Assembly (NCBI RefSeq): GCF_014280965.1
Contig: NZ_JACODZ010000003.1
Span: forward strand, 1 to 64,000
DNA from: Echinicola salinicaeni
GTDB taxonomy: Bacteria; Bacteroidota; Bacteroidia; Cytophagales; Cyclobacteriaceae
Length of the DNA stretch: 64,000 nt
Direction of reading: 5' to 3'
Below, piece after piece: positions 27,536 through 36,025 of the stretch. Under the pieces are notes generated by a model, which ran no database searches, was not told the DNA's origin, and saw only the letters and a program-made list of their open reading frames with translations. Position 1 is the first letter of the stretch. Every line of letters starts with the position of its first letter. A program made the translations under genes and the position numbers.

Positions 27536-28660
27536 ATGAATATTTTTACCAAAGTCAATTGCCTACTTACTTTAATGATTTTACCCTTTTATCAAGTCAA
27601 GGCTCAAGAAAGGGCCAGCGATTATGGCTTTGAATTTGGGGTGATGCCCAGTGGTCAACTTAATGCCATTACAGATGTGGCTGGCGTGTTGGTAGGGCAT
27701 AAAACCCTTATTATTGGGGATAGTGTAAGGACTGGAGTTACTGCGATTCTTCCACACGGAGGAAATATATTTCAAGAAAAAGTGCCTGCAGCTGTTTATG
27801 TGGGTAATGGCTTTGGGAAATTGGCTGGAAGCAGCCAAGTGGAGGAATTGGGAAATATTGAAACCCCTATCGTACTGACCAATACACTTAGTGTAGCAGC
27901 TGGTATAGAAGGACTGATTGATTACACTTTTTCCTTTCCAGAGAATGAAAATGTCCGCTCAGTAAATGCCGTAGTTGGGGAAACCAATGATGGCTATTTG
28001 AACGATATCCGTGGAAGGCATGTAAAGGCCTCAGACGTATTGGAAGCAATAGACCAAGCCCATGCAGGAGCAGTAGAGGAAGGCAATGTGGGAGCGGGTA
28101 CTGGTACGGTTTGCTTTGGTTTCAAAGGGGGGATAGGAACTGCTTCTAGAAGGCTTCCCGAAGAAATGGGCGGATATACTGTCGGAGTGCTTGTGCAATC
28201 CAATTTTGGCGGAGTGCTTCAAATTGATGGATTGCCAGTTGGAAAGGATTTGGAGCAATATGCTTTTAAAAACCAATTGGAATCTGCAGATGGTTCTTGT
28301 ATGATCGTAGTGGCAACAGATGCACCAGTGCATGAGAGAAACCTTAAGCGCATTGCAAAGAGGGCGATTTTGGGCTTGGCCAAGACAGGAGGGATTGCTT
28401 CTAATGGTTCTGGTGATTATGTTTTAGCATTTTCCACTGCAGAAAATTTTAGGATTCCCTATCAGGCAAAGCCATTAGAAAAGAGGGAGATGAGCGTATT
28501 GAGAAATGATGATATGAGTGGACTGTTTTTGGCCACTATCGAGGCTACTGAGGAAGCCATCATCAATTCTCTTTTTGCAGCGGAAAGCACTGAAGGATAT
28601 CGGGGGCATGAGATCAAAGCATTGCCTATAGAGAAAGTAGTGGAAATGCTGAAGGATTGA
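27536..28660 (+). CDS. P1 family (DmpA-type) peptidase, exported
   Basis: Member of the S58/P1 N-terminal-nucleophile peptidases (L-aminopeptidase D-amidase/esterase). A signal peptide occupies residues 1-23 (ending VKAQ). Diagnostic stretches are ITDVAGVLVGHKTL near the N-terminus, VVGETNDGYLNDIRGRHV, and the self-cleavage site in IASNGSGDYVLAFST, where the Ser after Gly becomes the nucleophile of the beta chain. At 374 residues it is typical. The exported form probably trims N-terminal amino acids or beta-peptides in the periplasm. Promoter not identified; a terminator with G-U pairs follows. Confidence 0.92.
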   Translation: MNIFTKVNCLLTLMILPFYQVKAQERASDYGFEFGVMPSGQLNAITDVAGVLVGHKTLIIGDSVRTGVTAILPHGGNIFQEKVPAAVYVGNGFGKLAGSSQVEELGNIETPIVLTNTLSVAAGIEGLIDYTFSFPENENVRSVNAVVGETNDGYLNDIRGRHVKASDVLEAIDQAHAGAVEEGNVGAGTGTVCFGFKGGIGTASRRLPEEMGGYTVGVLVQSNFGGVLQIDGLPVGKDLEQYAFKNQLESADGSCMIVVATDAPVHERNLKRIAKRAILGLAKTGGIASNGSGDYVLAFSTAENFRIPYQAKPLEKREMSVLRNDDMSGLFLATIEATEEAIINSLFAAESTEGYRGHEIKALPIEKVVEMLKD

Positions 28661-29085
28661 AATTGGGCATAAGGAAGATATAAGTACAAGAAACTTAGTT
28701 TAACTTTTAATAAAGGCAGTTCTGAAGTAAAGTCATTCGGAGCTGTTTTATTTGGATAAGAATAAAAATATCTGCCTCCTATCTTTAGGTTTTTACCGTC
28801 TTTATCTCCACATACCGTTAAATATCCTTAGGGTTTTTAGCAATTTTGTTACCATAGGAAATACTGATATGCTTCCTATTATGATTGTCAATAGAATTTT
28901 AAAATGGATTTTCAAATCTCTTCAAAATTATTGACTATAATCTTGCTGTAGCTCCGAGTTTGAATGATGCTGGTCATGTCCTCAATGGATTGCCTTTTGT
29001 AAGAAAAAAGTTTTTTATCATTTTGGTTTTCAATATTTTCAAGGATTGTATTGCTTGCAAAAACTAATCCTAAACATAAATTAAC
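28661..29085. other. Gene-free interval upstream of the GMC dehydrogenase operon
   Basis: The 425 bases hold the P1 peptidase terminator at 28717-28753 and otherwise AT-rich sequence. One plus-strand frame of 60 codons (28752-28934) has no recognisable features and starts inside the terminator. The promoter of the downstream operon should lie in the last 80 bases, but no good -33/-7 pair is visible. Confidence 0.6.
28717..28753 (+). terminator. Intrinsic terminator after the P1 peptidase gene
   Basis: CAGTTCTGAA (28717-28726) pairs with TTCGGAGCTG (28736-28745) using two G-U pairs, followed by TTTTATTT. Confidence 0.65.
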
Positions 29086-29637
29086 ATGAAAAGACGTGAA
29101 GCGATGAAGAATGTCGCGCTGATATTTGGTAGTGCTTTATCAGTGTCTACATTAACCGTTTTTCAACAAGGGTGTACCCGATCCAAAGATGCCGCAGCTG
29201 GAGTTTTTACTCCTGAAGATGCCAAGTTATTGTCGGAAATCGGTGACATCATTATCCCAGATACCCCAGATTCTCCAGGTGCCAAGGCCGCAGGTGTTGG
29301 AACCTTTATGGTTATCGTATTAGAGGATTGCTATTCTCAGGAAGACAGGGAAAAAGTTTCTGCATTTTTAGCCCATATAGAAAATGAAAAGGATTTTTCA
29401 TCTTTGGCTGCAGACAAGCAAGTGTCGCTTGTCGCTGATATTGATGGGAAGGTATATGCAAAGGAAAATGACCTTGAGGAAGGTTTGACCAGAGGATATA
29501 AAATTGTAAAAGAATTAACACTTTTTGGATACTTCAGTTCTGAAATCGGAGCAACACAAGCTTTAAGGTACAAGCTAGTACCTGGTAGATATGACGGATG
29601 TGTGGATTATAATCCTGGAGACAAAGCTTGGGCCTAA
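29086..29637 (+). CDS. Gluconate 2-dehydrogenase subunit 3 family protein
   Basis: Small partner subunit of membrane or periplasmic GMC sugar dehydrogenases (like LacC of Caulobacter lactose 3-dehydrogenase). A Tat-like signal with Arg3-Arg4 (MKRREAMKN), a hydrophobic stretch and FQQGC (Cys30) suggest Tat export and lipidation. The body contains FTPEDAKLLSEIGDIIIPDTPDSPGAKAAGVG, the family signature, and the end LRYKLVPGRYDGCVDYNPGDKAWA. At 183 residues it is normal. It is followed after 12 bases by the flavin subunit. This subunit probably carries or helps export the catalytic subunit, which has no signal peptide of its own. Confidence 0.92.
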   Translation: MKRREAMKNVALIFGSALSVSTLTVFQQGCTRSKDAAAGVFTPEDAKLLSEIGDIIIPDTPDSPGAKAAGVGTFMVIVLEDCYSQEDREKVSAFLAHIENEKDFSSLAADKQVSLVADIDGKVYAKENDLEEGLTRGYKIVKELTLFGYFSSEIGATQALRYKLVPGRYDGCVDYNPGDKAWA

Positions 29638-29649
29638 AATAACAAAATC

Positions 29650-31350
29650 ATGAATTTAAATATTAAAGCAAATAAAGAGAATACCTACGATGCGATTGTT
29701 GTAGGATCAGGAATAAGTGGTGGATGGGCAGCAAAGGAATTGGCCGAAAAAGGACTGAAGACATTGGTGCTTGAACGAGGTAGAAATGTAGAGCATATCA
29801 AAGATTATCCTACAACCAACCTTAACCCATGGGAAATGGACCATCATGGTTGGACTACTAATGAGATGCGGGAAAAGCATCCTATTCAAAGTAAGTGCTA
29901 TGCCTTTGGCGAAGCTACTGAGCATTTTTGGGTAAACGATAATGAAAATCCTTATAATGAGGTAAAACCGTTCAACTGGTTGAGAGGGTACCATGTAGGT
30001 GGTAGATCTTTGATGTGGGGTAGGCAGTGTTATCGATTAAGTGATATTGATTTCTCCGCCAATGCTAAAGATGGTTTTGGAGTGGATTGGCCAGTTAGGT
30101 ATAAGGACATTGCTCCATGGTATGAGTATGTGGAGAAATTTGCAGGAATCTCTGGTCAGGCAGAAGGACTTCCTCAGCTTCCTGATAGTCATTTCCTACC
30201 TGCAATGGAAATGAATTGCGTGGAGAAGCATGTTGCAAAGAGAGTAAAAGAAAAATTCGATGATAGGATCATCACTATAGGAAGGGCTGCTCATGTTACC
30301 CAGCCACATAATGGCCGTGGACCTTGTCAATATAGAAATATGTGTTCTAGAGGTTGTCCTTTTGGAGGTTATTTCAGTAGTAACTCGGCCACTTTGCCTG
30401 CAGCTATGAAGACAGGTAATATGACCTTGAGACCTTTCTCTATTGTAACAGAGGTACTTTATGATAAAGAGTCTGGAAAGGCCACTGGCGTAAGGATCAT
30501 GGATGCCGAAACCAAGGAGTATATTGAATATTATGCTAAGATCATTTTCCTAAATGCTTCTACATTGGGTACCAGCTGGGTATTGTTGAACTCAGTTTCA
30601 GATGCCTTCCCTAATGGACTGGGAAATGGTAGTGAGCAAGTGGGACATAACCTTATGGACCACCACTTTGGTGTGGGAGCGTCAGGTAAGTTTGATGGAT
30701 TCAATGATAAGTATTTCTATGGTCGTAGACCAAATGGAATTTATGTTCCAAGATTCCGAAACATCAGTGATTCCACTATGAGGGATGATTATGTTCGTGG
30801 ATTTGGTTACCAGGGTGGTGCAGGAAGAGGCAGAGGAAACGGTGGAGCAGAAGGAATTGGTGCAGAATTCAAAATGTCCAAGACCGAGCCAAGAGATGAA
30901 TGGAGCTTTGGTATTGGTTCATGGGGAGAACACTTGCCATATTACGAAAACAAGGCTACCCTTAATCATGATAAATTGGATGCTAATGGCTTACCTACTT
31001 TGGATATCGATTGTGAGTTCAAAGATAATGAGAAAGCCATGAGAAAAGATATGCGTCAGAGCGCTATTGATATACTTGAGGCGGCTGGAGCGAGAGATAT
31101 TAGCTCTTATGACAGTGCTCCACCTCCAGGCCACTGTATTCATGAAATGGGAACTGCCAGAATGGGCAGGGACCCTAAGACCTCTGTCTTGAATGGCTTT
31201 AACCAGATGCATGAAGTACCAAATGTGTTTATCACAGATGGTTCTTTTATGACATCTTCTGCCTGTCAAAATCCATCCTTGACTTATATGGCCTTTACTG
31301 CTAGGGCAGCTGATTATGCAGTTAAGGAGTTGAAAAAGCAAAATTTGTAA
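29650..31350 (+). CDS. GMC family oxidoreductase (sugar dehydrogenase flavin subunit)
   Basis: FAD-dependent alcohol/sugar dehydrogenase. The dinucleotide-binding motif VVGSGISGGWAAKELAEKG lies near residue 17, followed by LVLERG. GGRSLMWGRQCYRL, the cysteine-rich GPCQYRNMCSRGCPFGG segment, and the C-terminal IHEMGTARMGRDPKTSV...VFITDGSFM with HxxGTxRMG complete the family picture. Length 566 residues, no signal peptide, so it probably rides out with the Tat-tagged subunit encoded 12 bases upstream. The substrate is likely a sugar or sugar acid; related pairs oxidise C3 of glycosides. No cytochrome c subunit gene is adjacent. A strong terminator follows. Confidence 0.93.
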   Translation: MNLNIKANKENTYDAIVVGSGISGGWAAKELAEKGLKTLVLERGRNVEHIKDYPTTNLNPWEMDHHGWTTNEMREKHPIQSKCYAFGEATEHFWVNDNENPYNEVKPFNWLRGYHVGGRSLMWGRQCYRLSDIDFSANAKDGFGVDWPVRYKDIAPWYEYVEKFAGISGQAEGLPQLPDSHFLPAMEMNCVEKHVAKRVKEKFDDRIITIGRAAHVTQPHNGRGPCQYRNMCSRGCPFGGYFSSNSATLPAAMKTGNMTLRPFSIVTEVLYDKESGKATGVRIMDAETKEYIEYYAKIIFLNASTLGTSWVLLNSVSDAFPNGLGNGSEQVGHNLMDHHFGVGASGKFDGFNDKYFYGRRPNGIYVPRFRNISDSTMRDDYVRGFGYQGGAGRGRGNGGAEGIGAEFKMSKTEPRDEWSFGIGSWGEHLPYYENKATLNHDKLDANGLPTLDIDCEFKDNEKAMRKDMRQSAIDILEAAGARDISSYDSAPPPGHCIHEMGTARMGRDPKTSVLNGFNQMHEVPNVFITDGSFMTSSACQNPSLTYMAFTARAADYAVKELKKQNL

Positions 31351-31473
31351 TAAAACTGGTCCATTACGGATAAATCAGGATGACAAATATCCTGAATTAC
31401 ATGAATTTATGTATTTACTAAGGCACCTTAAATATTTAGTTTTGTTCTAATTATTTGCGGTTGTTTGACTTGT

Positions 31474-31510
31474 CCCCTGTTCGGAAGGTTCCGATCAGGG
31501 GATTTTTTTT
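31474..31510 (+). terminator. Intrinsic terminator after the GMC operon
   Basis: CCCCTGTTCGGA (31474-31485) pairs with TCCGATCAGGGG (31490-31501) with one mismatch, followed by nine T residues. Confidence 0.9.
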
Positions 31511-31556
31511 ATGGTCCAATTTCCTTAATTTGAAACTAAATAGCTCCCTTTCGATT

Positions 31557-32180
31557 GTGAAAAAAATCTGGTGGTTCGTTTTTGCTCTTCTATCCATAAT
31601 GATAGGAGTTTATCCTCTTGTTTATATTTTCATGGAGGATCGGGATATAGGTTTTTTGGGAACAAAAAGCTTGGTTCTACTCAATAGTTTTGCCTGGAAT
31701 TTGGGCTTTTATATCCATATAGTTTTTTCAGGTATAGCCTTGTTGATCGGTTGGATTCAGTTTAGTGCAAAAATTAGAAACCAATATATAAAAGTTCATA
31801 GAACCATTGGGCGATTTTATGTAATGTGCGGTCTGCTTGGCGCTTCGGCTGGGTTTTATCTAGGCTTTTATGCTACAGGGACGTGGCTGACCAAGACGGG
31901 GTTTGTGCTGCTGGGGATTTGTTGGTTTTCAAGCACTTTTGCAGCCTATTTTCATATTTTGAGAAAAGAAGTTTTTCGTCATCAAAAGATGATGATCTAC
32001 AGTTATGCCTTTTGTTGGGCTGCGGTGACCTTAAGGATTTACTTACCCTTTTTGAATATGATTTTTCAGGAGTTTATCGTAGCATATACTATTGTGGCTT
32101 GGCTTTGTTGGGTCCCGAATTTAGCAGTGGCTTGGTGGATCAATAGGAGGCTTAAAGGCCGAAGTGTTTCTTTTTCTTGA
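31557..32180 (+). CDS. DUF2306 family integral membrane protein
   Basis: A roughly 208-residue protein with six or so hydrophobic helices. IHIVFSGIALLIGWIQFS, KVHRTIGRFYVMCGLLGA, FRHQKMMIYSYAFCWAAVTLRIYLPFL resemble the DUF2306 family, whose conserved histidines suggest a redox or heme-related role that is not established. The frame has no ATG before the first helix. The GTG at 31557 (MKKIWWFVF) is the most plausible start; a TTG at 31455 lies upstream of the preceding terminator and is unlikely. It converges on prmC with only 13 bases between stop codons. Confidence 0.75.
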   Translation: MKKIWWFVFALLSIMIGVYPLVYIFMEDRDIGFLGTKSLVLLNSFAWNLGFYIHIVFSGIALLIGWIQFSAKIRNQYIKVHRTIGRFYVMCGLLGASAGFYLGFYATGTWLTKTGFVLLGICWFSSTFAAYFHILRKEVFRHQKMMIYSYAFCWAAVTLRIYLPFLNMIFQEFIVAYTIVAWLCWVPNLAVAWWINRRLKGRSVSFS

Positions 32181-32193
32181 TTTATATGAGTAT

Positions 32194-33054
32194 TTAAGCT
32201 CTGCTCGCACTTATCATTCGGTCCTTGTCCATTAGGTCCTTATGCAGAGAAATATTTCGATACCCAAGATTTTTTAGTAAATCAATCATTTCCTTTCCCA
32301 AGGCCTCATTGATTTCAAAATAAAGCCTACCCCCTGGTTTTAGGGATTTTAGTCCTTTCTGGGCTATGGCCCTATAAAAAATCAGCGGATCATCATCAGT
32401 CACAAAAAGAGCCAAATCAGGTTCATGGTCCAGAACGTTGCTACGCATCAATGCTTTTTCCAGCATTCGCACATAGGGAGGGTTGCTGACCAAAATATCC
32501 AACTCACCGAGCGGTATTTCTTCCTTTAAAATGTCGGTTTTGTGGAAGTTTATTTTTGCTTGAAGTTGTGATGCATTTGTTTTGGCTATATCCAAAGCTT
32601 CAGTGCTAATGTCTAAAGCGTGGATTTCTGGTTGCCGCATTTCAAGATATAGAGAAATCGGAATACAGCCAGAGCCTGTTCCAATATCCAATATCTTTAA
32701 ATTAGGCTGTTGATTTTCCCGAATAATTAGGTAAACTAACTCTTCTGTCTCATTTCGGGGAATTAAAACTTCAGGAGATACTTTAAATTCACGACCGTAA
32801 AAAGGAGCGAGCCCAAGAATATATTGAATGGGTTTTCCGGATTCTAAATCCTTTAGGGCAAGAAAAAGTGCCTCAGGGACTTCAGAAATTTCTTTATTTC
32901 TAATGATATCTGCCCGGCTAATTCCAAGAAAATGCTCAAAGAGCCAAAATACCAGTTGCTGAGCCTCAGGATCTGGGTAAATACTTAGAATTTTAGAATG
33001 AAAAGAATTATAAAGTTGCCTTGCAGCTTCCATGGTTTTAATTGCTTTGGGCAA
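32194..33054 (-). CDS. prmC: Release factor glutamine methyltransferase PrmC
   Basis: Methylates the glutamine of the GGQ motif in peptide chain release factors; prfA, its target, lies about 1 kb away on the same strand. The SAM-binding motif is ILDIGTGSGCIPISL (about residues 121-135) and the catalytic motif is NPPY (191-194). The N-terminal helical domain (residues 1-90, ending IQYILGLAPFYGREF) is typical of HemK/PrmC. At 286 residues it is complete. Confidence 0.95.
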   Translation of the reverse strand: MPKAIKTMEAARQLYNSFHSKILSIYPDPEAQQLVFWLFEHFLGISRADIIRNKEISEVPEALFLALKDLESGKPIQYILGLAPFYGREFKVSPEVLIPRNETEELVYLIIRENQQPNLKILDIGTGSGCIPISLYLEMRQPEIHALDISTEALDIAKTNASQLQAKINFHKTDILKEEIPLGELDILVSNPPYVRMLEKALMRSNVLDHEPDLALFVTDDDPLIFYRAIAQKGLKSLKPGGRLYFEINEALGKEMIDLLKNLGYRNISLHKDLMDKDRMISASRA

Positions 33055-33106
33055 AGGTAAAAGTTTTTAGCAAGAAATAGATTTGGATTTAAGATGAGAA
33101 AAGGAA

Positions 33107-33130
33107 AAAGACAGGATTAACCCTGTCTTG
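33107..33130 (-). terminator. Intrinsic terminator of the His-rich lipoprotein gene
   Basis: On the minus strand AAGACAGG-GTTAAT-CCTGTCTT forms an 8-bp stem followed by TTTCCTTTTC. It lies directly downstream of the small gene at 33135-33341. Confidence 0.75.
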
Positions 33131-33134
33131 ATGA

Positions 33135-33341
33135 TTACCATTTACCTCTCTTTTTTCCCTTTTTGTGATATTTGGGATGATAGCCATTATGGTTTTTAAT
33201 ATGGCCAGGAGGTACTTTTTTATAACTCCTTTTATAATGATGGCCATGATGATGATCATATACCATGCAAGAACTTGTCCCTATTGAAATTAGGAAGAAT
33301 ATAGCTAAAGGAAATCCGATATGTCTGATTAATTTTTTCAT
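33135..33341 (-). CDS. Small histidine-rich lipoprotein
   Basis: A 68-residue protein. The first 25 residues form a lipoprotein signal (IGTSSC, Cys25). The mature part is very basic and histidine-rich (DHHHGHHYKR) and contains KVPPGHIKN, a short motif like the VPPGQAKK element seen in small Bacteroidota proteins often mislabelled quinol oxidase subunit 4. It has its own terminator, which supports it being expressed. Metal binding is a reasonable guess from composition only. Confidence 0.65.
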   Translation of the reverse strand: MKKLIRHIGFPLAIFFLISIGTSSCMVYDHHHGHHYKRSYKKVPPGHIKNHNGYHPKYHKKGKKRGKW

Positions 33342-33433
33342 ACACCTTGAAAATCAATAATCAGACCAATTTTAAGAATTTGGTCGTTGATTACCTTTTT
33401 TAAGCAATACATCAACTCTATATAACTGTTTGC

Positions 33434-33955
33434 CTATTCTTCTTTGAGCATTACATACTGATAAATATCTCCTACTTTATCATTTTTGATAAAAGCATTT
33501 TTTAAGATTGCTTCTTCCAGAAAGCCTGCTTTCTGGATCACACGCATGCAGGGGATATTAAAATCATAAACAGTAGCAAAGAGCCTGTAAACAGGGAATT
33601 TTTCAAAGAGGTGCTTGACAAAAAGTTTTGTCGCTTCCGTAGCAATTCCTTGGCCCCAATAGGCTTCGCCTATCCAAAAACCAATTTCCATATTAGTACG
33701 TAATTCATTCTGGCCTTTTTCAGCACCAATTGCTCCTACCAACTCTCCATTCCTTTCAATGGCGAAATTTTGTGGAGGATTGAATTTTATATTGTGTTCT
33801 ATCCATGCTCTGGCATCATGAATGGTATATGGTTGTGGGAAACTGTCCTTCAAATTTTTGGCAATCGCAGGATTGTTGGCCATGGGGTACAGTTTGTGGA
33901 AATGCTGTCCTCCCCAGGATACTAATGCTATGCCTTTGTCTCCTTCAATTTTCAT
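33434..33955 (-). CDS. GNAT family N-acetyltransferase (RimJ/RimL-like)
   Basis: Acetyl-CoA-dependent acetyltransferase, about 173 residues from the ATG at 33955 (MKIEGDKGIALVSWGG). Visible elements are WIEHNIKFNPPQNFAIERNGELVGAIG, NMEIGFWIGEAYWGQGIATEATKLF (the acetyl-CoA-binding motif A) and NIPCMRVIQKAGF. This arrangement resembles RimJ/RimL and spermidine-type acetyltransferases; the acceptor is unknown. An upstream in-frame ATG at 34021 adds residues not usual for the family. It lies between the small lipoprotein gene and prfA on the same strand. Confidence 0.88.
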   Translation of the reverse strand: MKIEGDKGIALVSWGGQHFHKLYPMANNPAIAKNLKDSFPQPYTIHDARAWIEHNIKFNPPQNFAIERNGELVGAIGAEKGQNELRTNMEIGFWIGEAYWGQGIATEATKLFVKHLFEKFPVYRLFATVYDFNIPCMRVIQKAGFLEEAILKNAFIKNDKVGDIYQYVMLKEE

Positions 33956-34097
33956 ATTAGGTGAATAGTAGATTATATAGTGTTCAGAATAATTGGGAAA
34001 CACCACATATATCATACCCAAAAATGATTAATTGGACTGAAAATCAAGTAGAGACTAGAAAATAATAACTATCGATGAAAAAAAGGGGTGTTAAAGC

Positions 34098-34131
34098 AAA
34101 AAAAAGGCATGGAGATCAATCCTCCATGCCA
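34098..34131 (-). terminator. Intrinsic terminator overlapping the prfA stop codon
   Basis: GGCATGGAG and CTCCATGCC form a 9-bp stem on the minus strand, followed by TTTTTTTT. The prfA stop codon (34116-34118) lies in the loop. Confidence 0.85.
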
Positions 34132-35192
34132 CTATTTTTGAGTCTTTCAGCGTTTTCTGCAAATCGCAGCGCACTGATAAATTCCTCGATATTTCCTTCT
34201 ACCACATCGGGAAGATTGTAAACAGTTTTGTTGATCCTATGATCGGTAACTCTGCTTTGCGGATAGTTATACGTTCTAATCTTGTCAGAACGGTCACCGC
34301 TGCCTACCATAGATTTTCTTTGAGCACCAACGGCCTCATTGTGCTTGGCCAGCTCAATTTCATAAATCCTTGATCTTAGTACCTTCAAGGCCTTTTCAAA
34401 GTTTTTGATCTGGGATTTTTGATCTTGGCAAGTTACAACTATTCCAGTTGGCTCGTGTGTTAGCCTAACTGCAGAATAGGTAGTGTTTACAGACTGACCT
34501 CCTGGCCCAGAGGAACAGTAAGTGTCCTTACGTACATCATTCATGTCTATCTGCACATCTACATCTTCCATTTCAGGTAAGACAGCAACAGTAGCTGCAG
34601 AGGTGTGTACCCTACCCTGAGTCTCTGTGGCCGGCACCCTTTGTACACGATGAACACCTGATTCATATTTGAGCATTCCATATACGTCTGCCCCAGACAC
34701 GGTACTGATAATTTCCTTATACCCTCCAGCTGAACCGAAGGTCAAATCGAGAATGGTCAGATTCCAGTTTTGTTTTTCAGCAAATCGCTGGTACATTCTG
34801 AAAAGGTCGCCTGCAAAAATAGCAGCTTCATCTCCTCCTGTACCACTCCTGATCTCAAGGATACAATCTTTAGAGTCATTGGGGTCTTTAGGGATAAGCA
34901 TTTGCTTAAGGTCCTTTTCCAATACTACTTGTCTGTCTTTTAATTCATCCAGTTCAGCCTTGGCCATGTCCCTAAAGTCAGGATCCTTTTCATTCTCTAG
35001 TATCTCCTTTGAACTTTCTATATTTTCTAGGACCAATTTATACTCGTCATAAACTGCGACTATTTTTTCCAGGTCCTTATATTCTTTGGTGAGCTTAGTG
35101 TATTTGCTCATATCCGCCATGGCATCGGGCTGGATGATCAGCTGTCCAACTTCCTCAAAACGGTCTTTTATGTGCTCTAACTTATCAAGCAT
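34116..35192 (-). CDS. prfA: Peptide chain release factor 1
   Basis: Terminates translation at UAA and UAG. The peptidyl-tRNA hydrolysis motif GGQ appears in SSGPGGQSVNTTYSAVRLTHEP, and the codon-recognition PAT tripeptide in RVPATETQGRVHTSAATV. At 358 residues it has the usual length, and the anticodon motif PAT (not SPF) marks RF1 rather than RF2. The GGQ glutamine is the target of PrmC encoded 1 kb downstream. A minus-strand TAATTTTG box at 35216-35223 could be its -7 element. The stop codon lies within its own terminator hairpin. Confidence 0.97.
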   Translation of the reverse strand: MLDKLEHIKDRFEEVGQLIIQPDAMADMSKYTKLTKEYKDLEKIVAVYDEYKLVLENIESSKEILENEKDPDFRDMAKAELDELKDRQVVLEKDLKQMLIPKDPNDSKDCILEIRSGTGGDEAAIFAGDLFRMYQRFAEKQNWNLTILDLTFGSAGGYKEIISTVSGADVYGMLKYESGVHRVQRVPATETQGRVHTSAATVAVLPEMEDVDVQIDMNDVRKDTYCSSGPGGQSVNTTYSAVRLTHEPTGIVVTCQDQKSQIKNFEKALKVLRSRIYEIELAKHNEAVGAQRKSMVGSGDRSDKIRTYNYPQSRVTDHRINKTVYNLPDVVEGNIEEFISALRFAENAERLKNSGMED

Positions 35193-35359
35193 AGTTTCAA
35201 TATCTTTTCAACCACCAAAATTAAGAAAATAAGTGGGATTCCAGTATCGATAAGCGGCTATCTATTATCCATAGGGCTTTAGTTTTTCTTCTGTTAGCAG
35301 CGCTCAGATTTAATTGAAGAAAAAAATCAATTAACTTTAAGTATAAATTAGCAGAAACG

Positions 35360-36013
35360 ATGAAGAGACTTTTGATACTTGGTTTATGTGCATTGGGCTT
35401 CTCGGCCTGTAATACCGAAAAACATGTGGACAAGCAGGTTTTGGATGAAGTAAATCAATCCATGGAGATCAAAAAGGTAAGCGATGTGGATATTCTCAAT
35501 AAGGCCATGGAGTGGGGTGGAGAAATCAGTGCCAGCGCACAGGAAGAATTGATGACCAAACTGACAAGGGCTCTTGAAGAAAAGGGAGCAGCTGAAGCAG
35601 TGGCATTCTGTAATGTAGAGGCGCTGCCTAGCCTTAAAAAAGTAAGTGATGAATATGGTGTAAAAATTAGGAGAGTATCCCATGATTACAGAAATCCTAC
35701 AGACCAGCCAGATGAGATGGAAGAAATGCTCTTGCAGGCTTATGAATACAATGAAGAACACGAAATAGAAAGTAAGCCAAATGTACAGGAATTGCCAGGC
35801 GGGGAAGTGCTTTTATACACCAAAGCCATAAAGATCCCAGGTAAACTCTGCTTGAACTGTCATGGCGAACCGGGCACAGACATTGCAGCAGAAACTATGT
35901 CCAAGTTGGATGAACTATACCCTGAGGATAAGGCCAAGGATCATCAAGTAGGTGATCTGAGAGGTATGTGGAGCATCTCTATTCCCAAAAAAGAAGTGGT
36001 CAAGAAATTGTAG
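35360..36013 (+). CDS. DUF3365 (Tll0287-like) heme-binding lipoprotein
   Basis: A 217-residue lipoprotein (lipobox FSAC, Cys17) with a c-type heme site, CLNCHG, near residue 172. The layout, including AVAFCNVEALP, SHDYRNPTDQPDE and LPGGEVLLYTKAIKIPGKLCLNCHGEPG, fits DUF3365/Tll0287-like domains, single-heme sensors or electron carriers. Here the domain is free-standing rather than fused to a kinase. It diverges from prfA and converges with the next gene, 12 bases from its stop. Confidence 0.85.
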   Translation: MKRLLILGLCALGFSACNTEKHVDKQVLDEVNQSMEIKKVSDVDILNKAMEWGGEISASAQEELMTKLTRALEEKGAAEAVAFCNVEALPSLKKVSDEYGVKIRRVSHDYRNPTDQPDEMEEMLLQAYEYNEEHEIESKPNVQELPGGEVLLYTKAIKIPGKLCLNCHGEPGTDIAAETMSKLDELYPEDKAKDHQVGDLRGMWSISIPKKEVVKKL

Positions 36014-36025
36014 TCCCTGTATCGT

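Noticed and set aside
28752-28934. 60-codon plus-strand frame in the interval before the GMC operon
   Set aside because: Starts in the terminator of the P1 peptidase gene and has no homology or start context.
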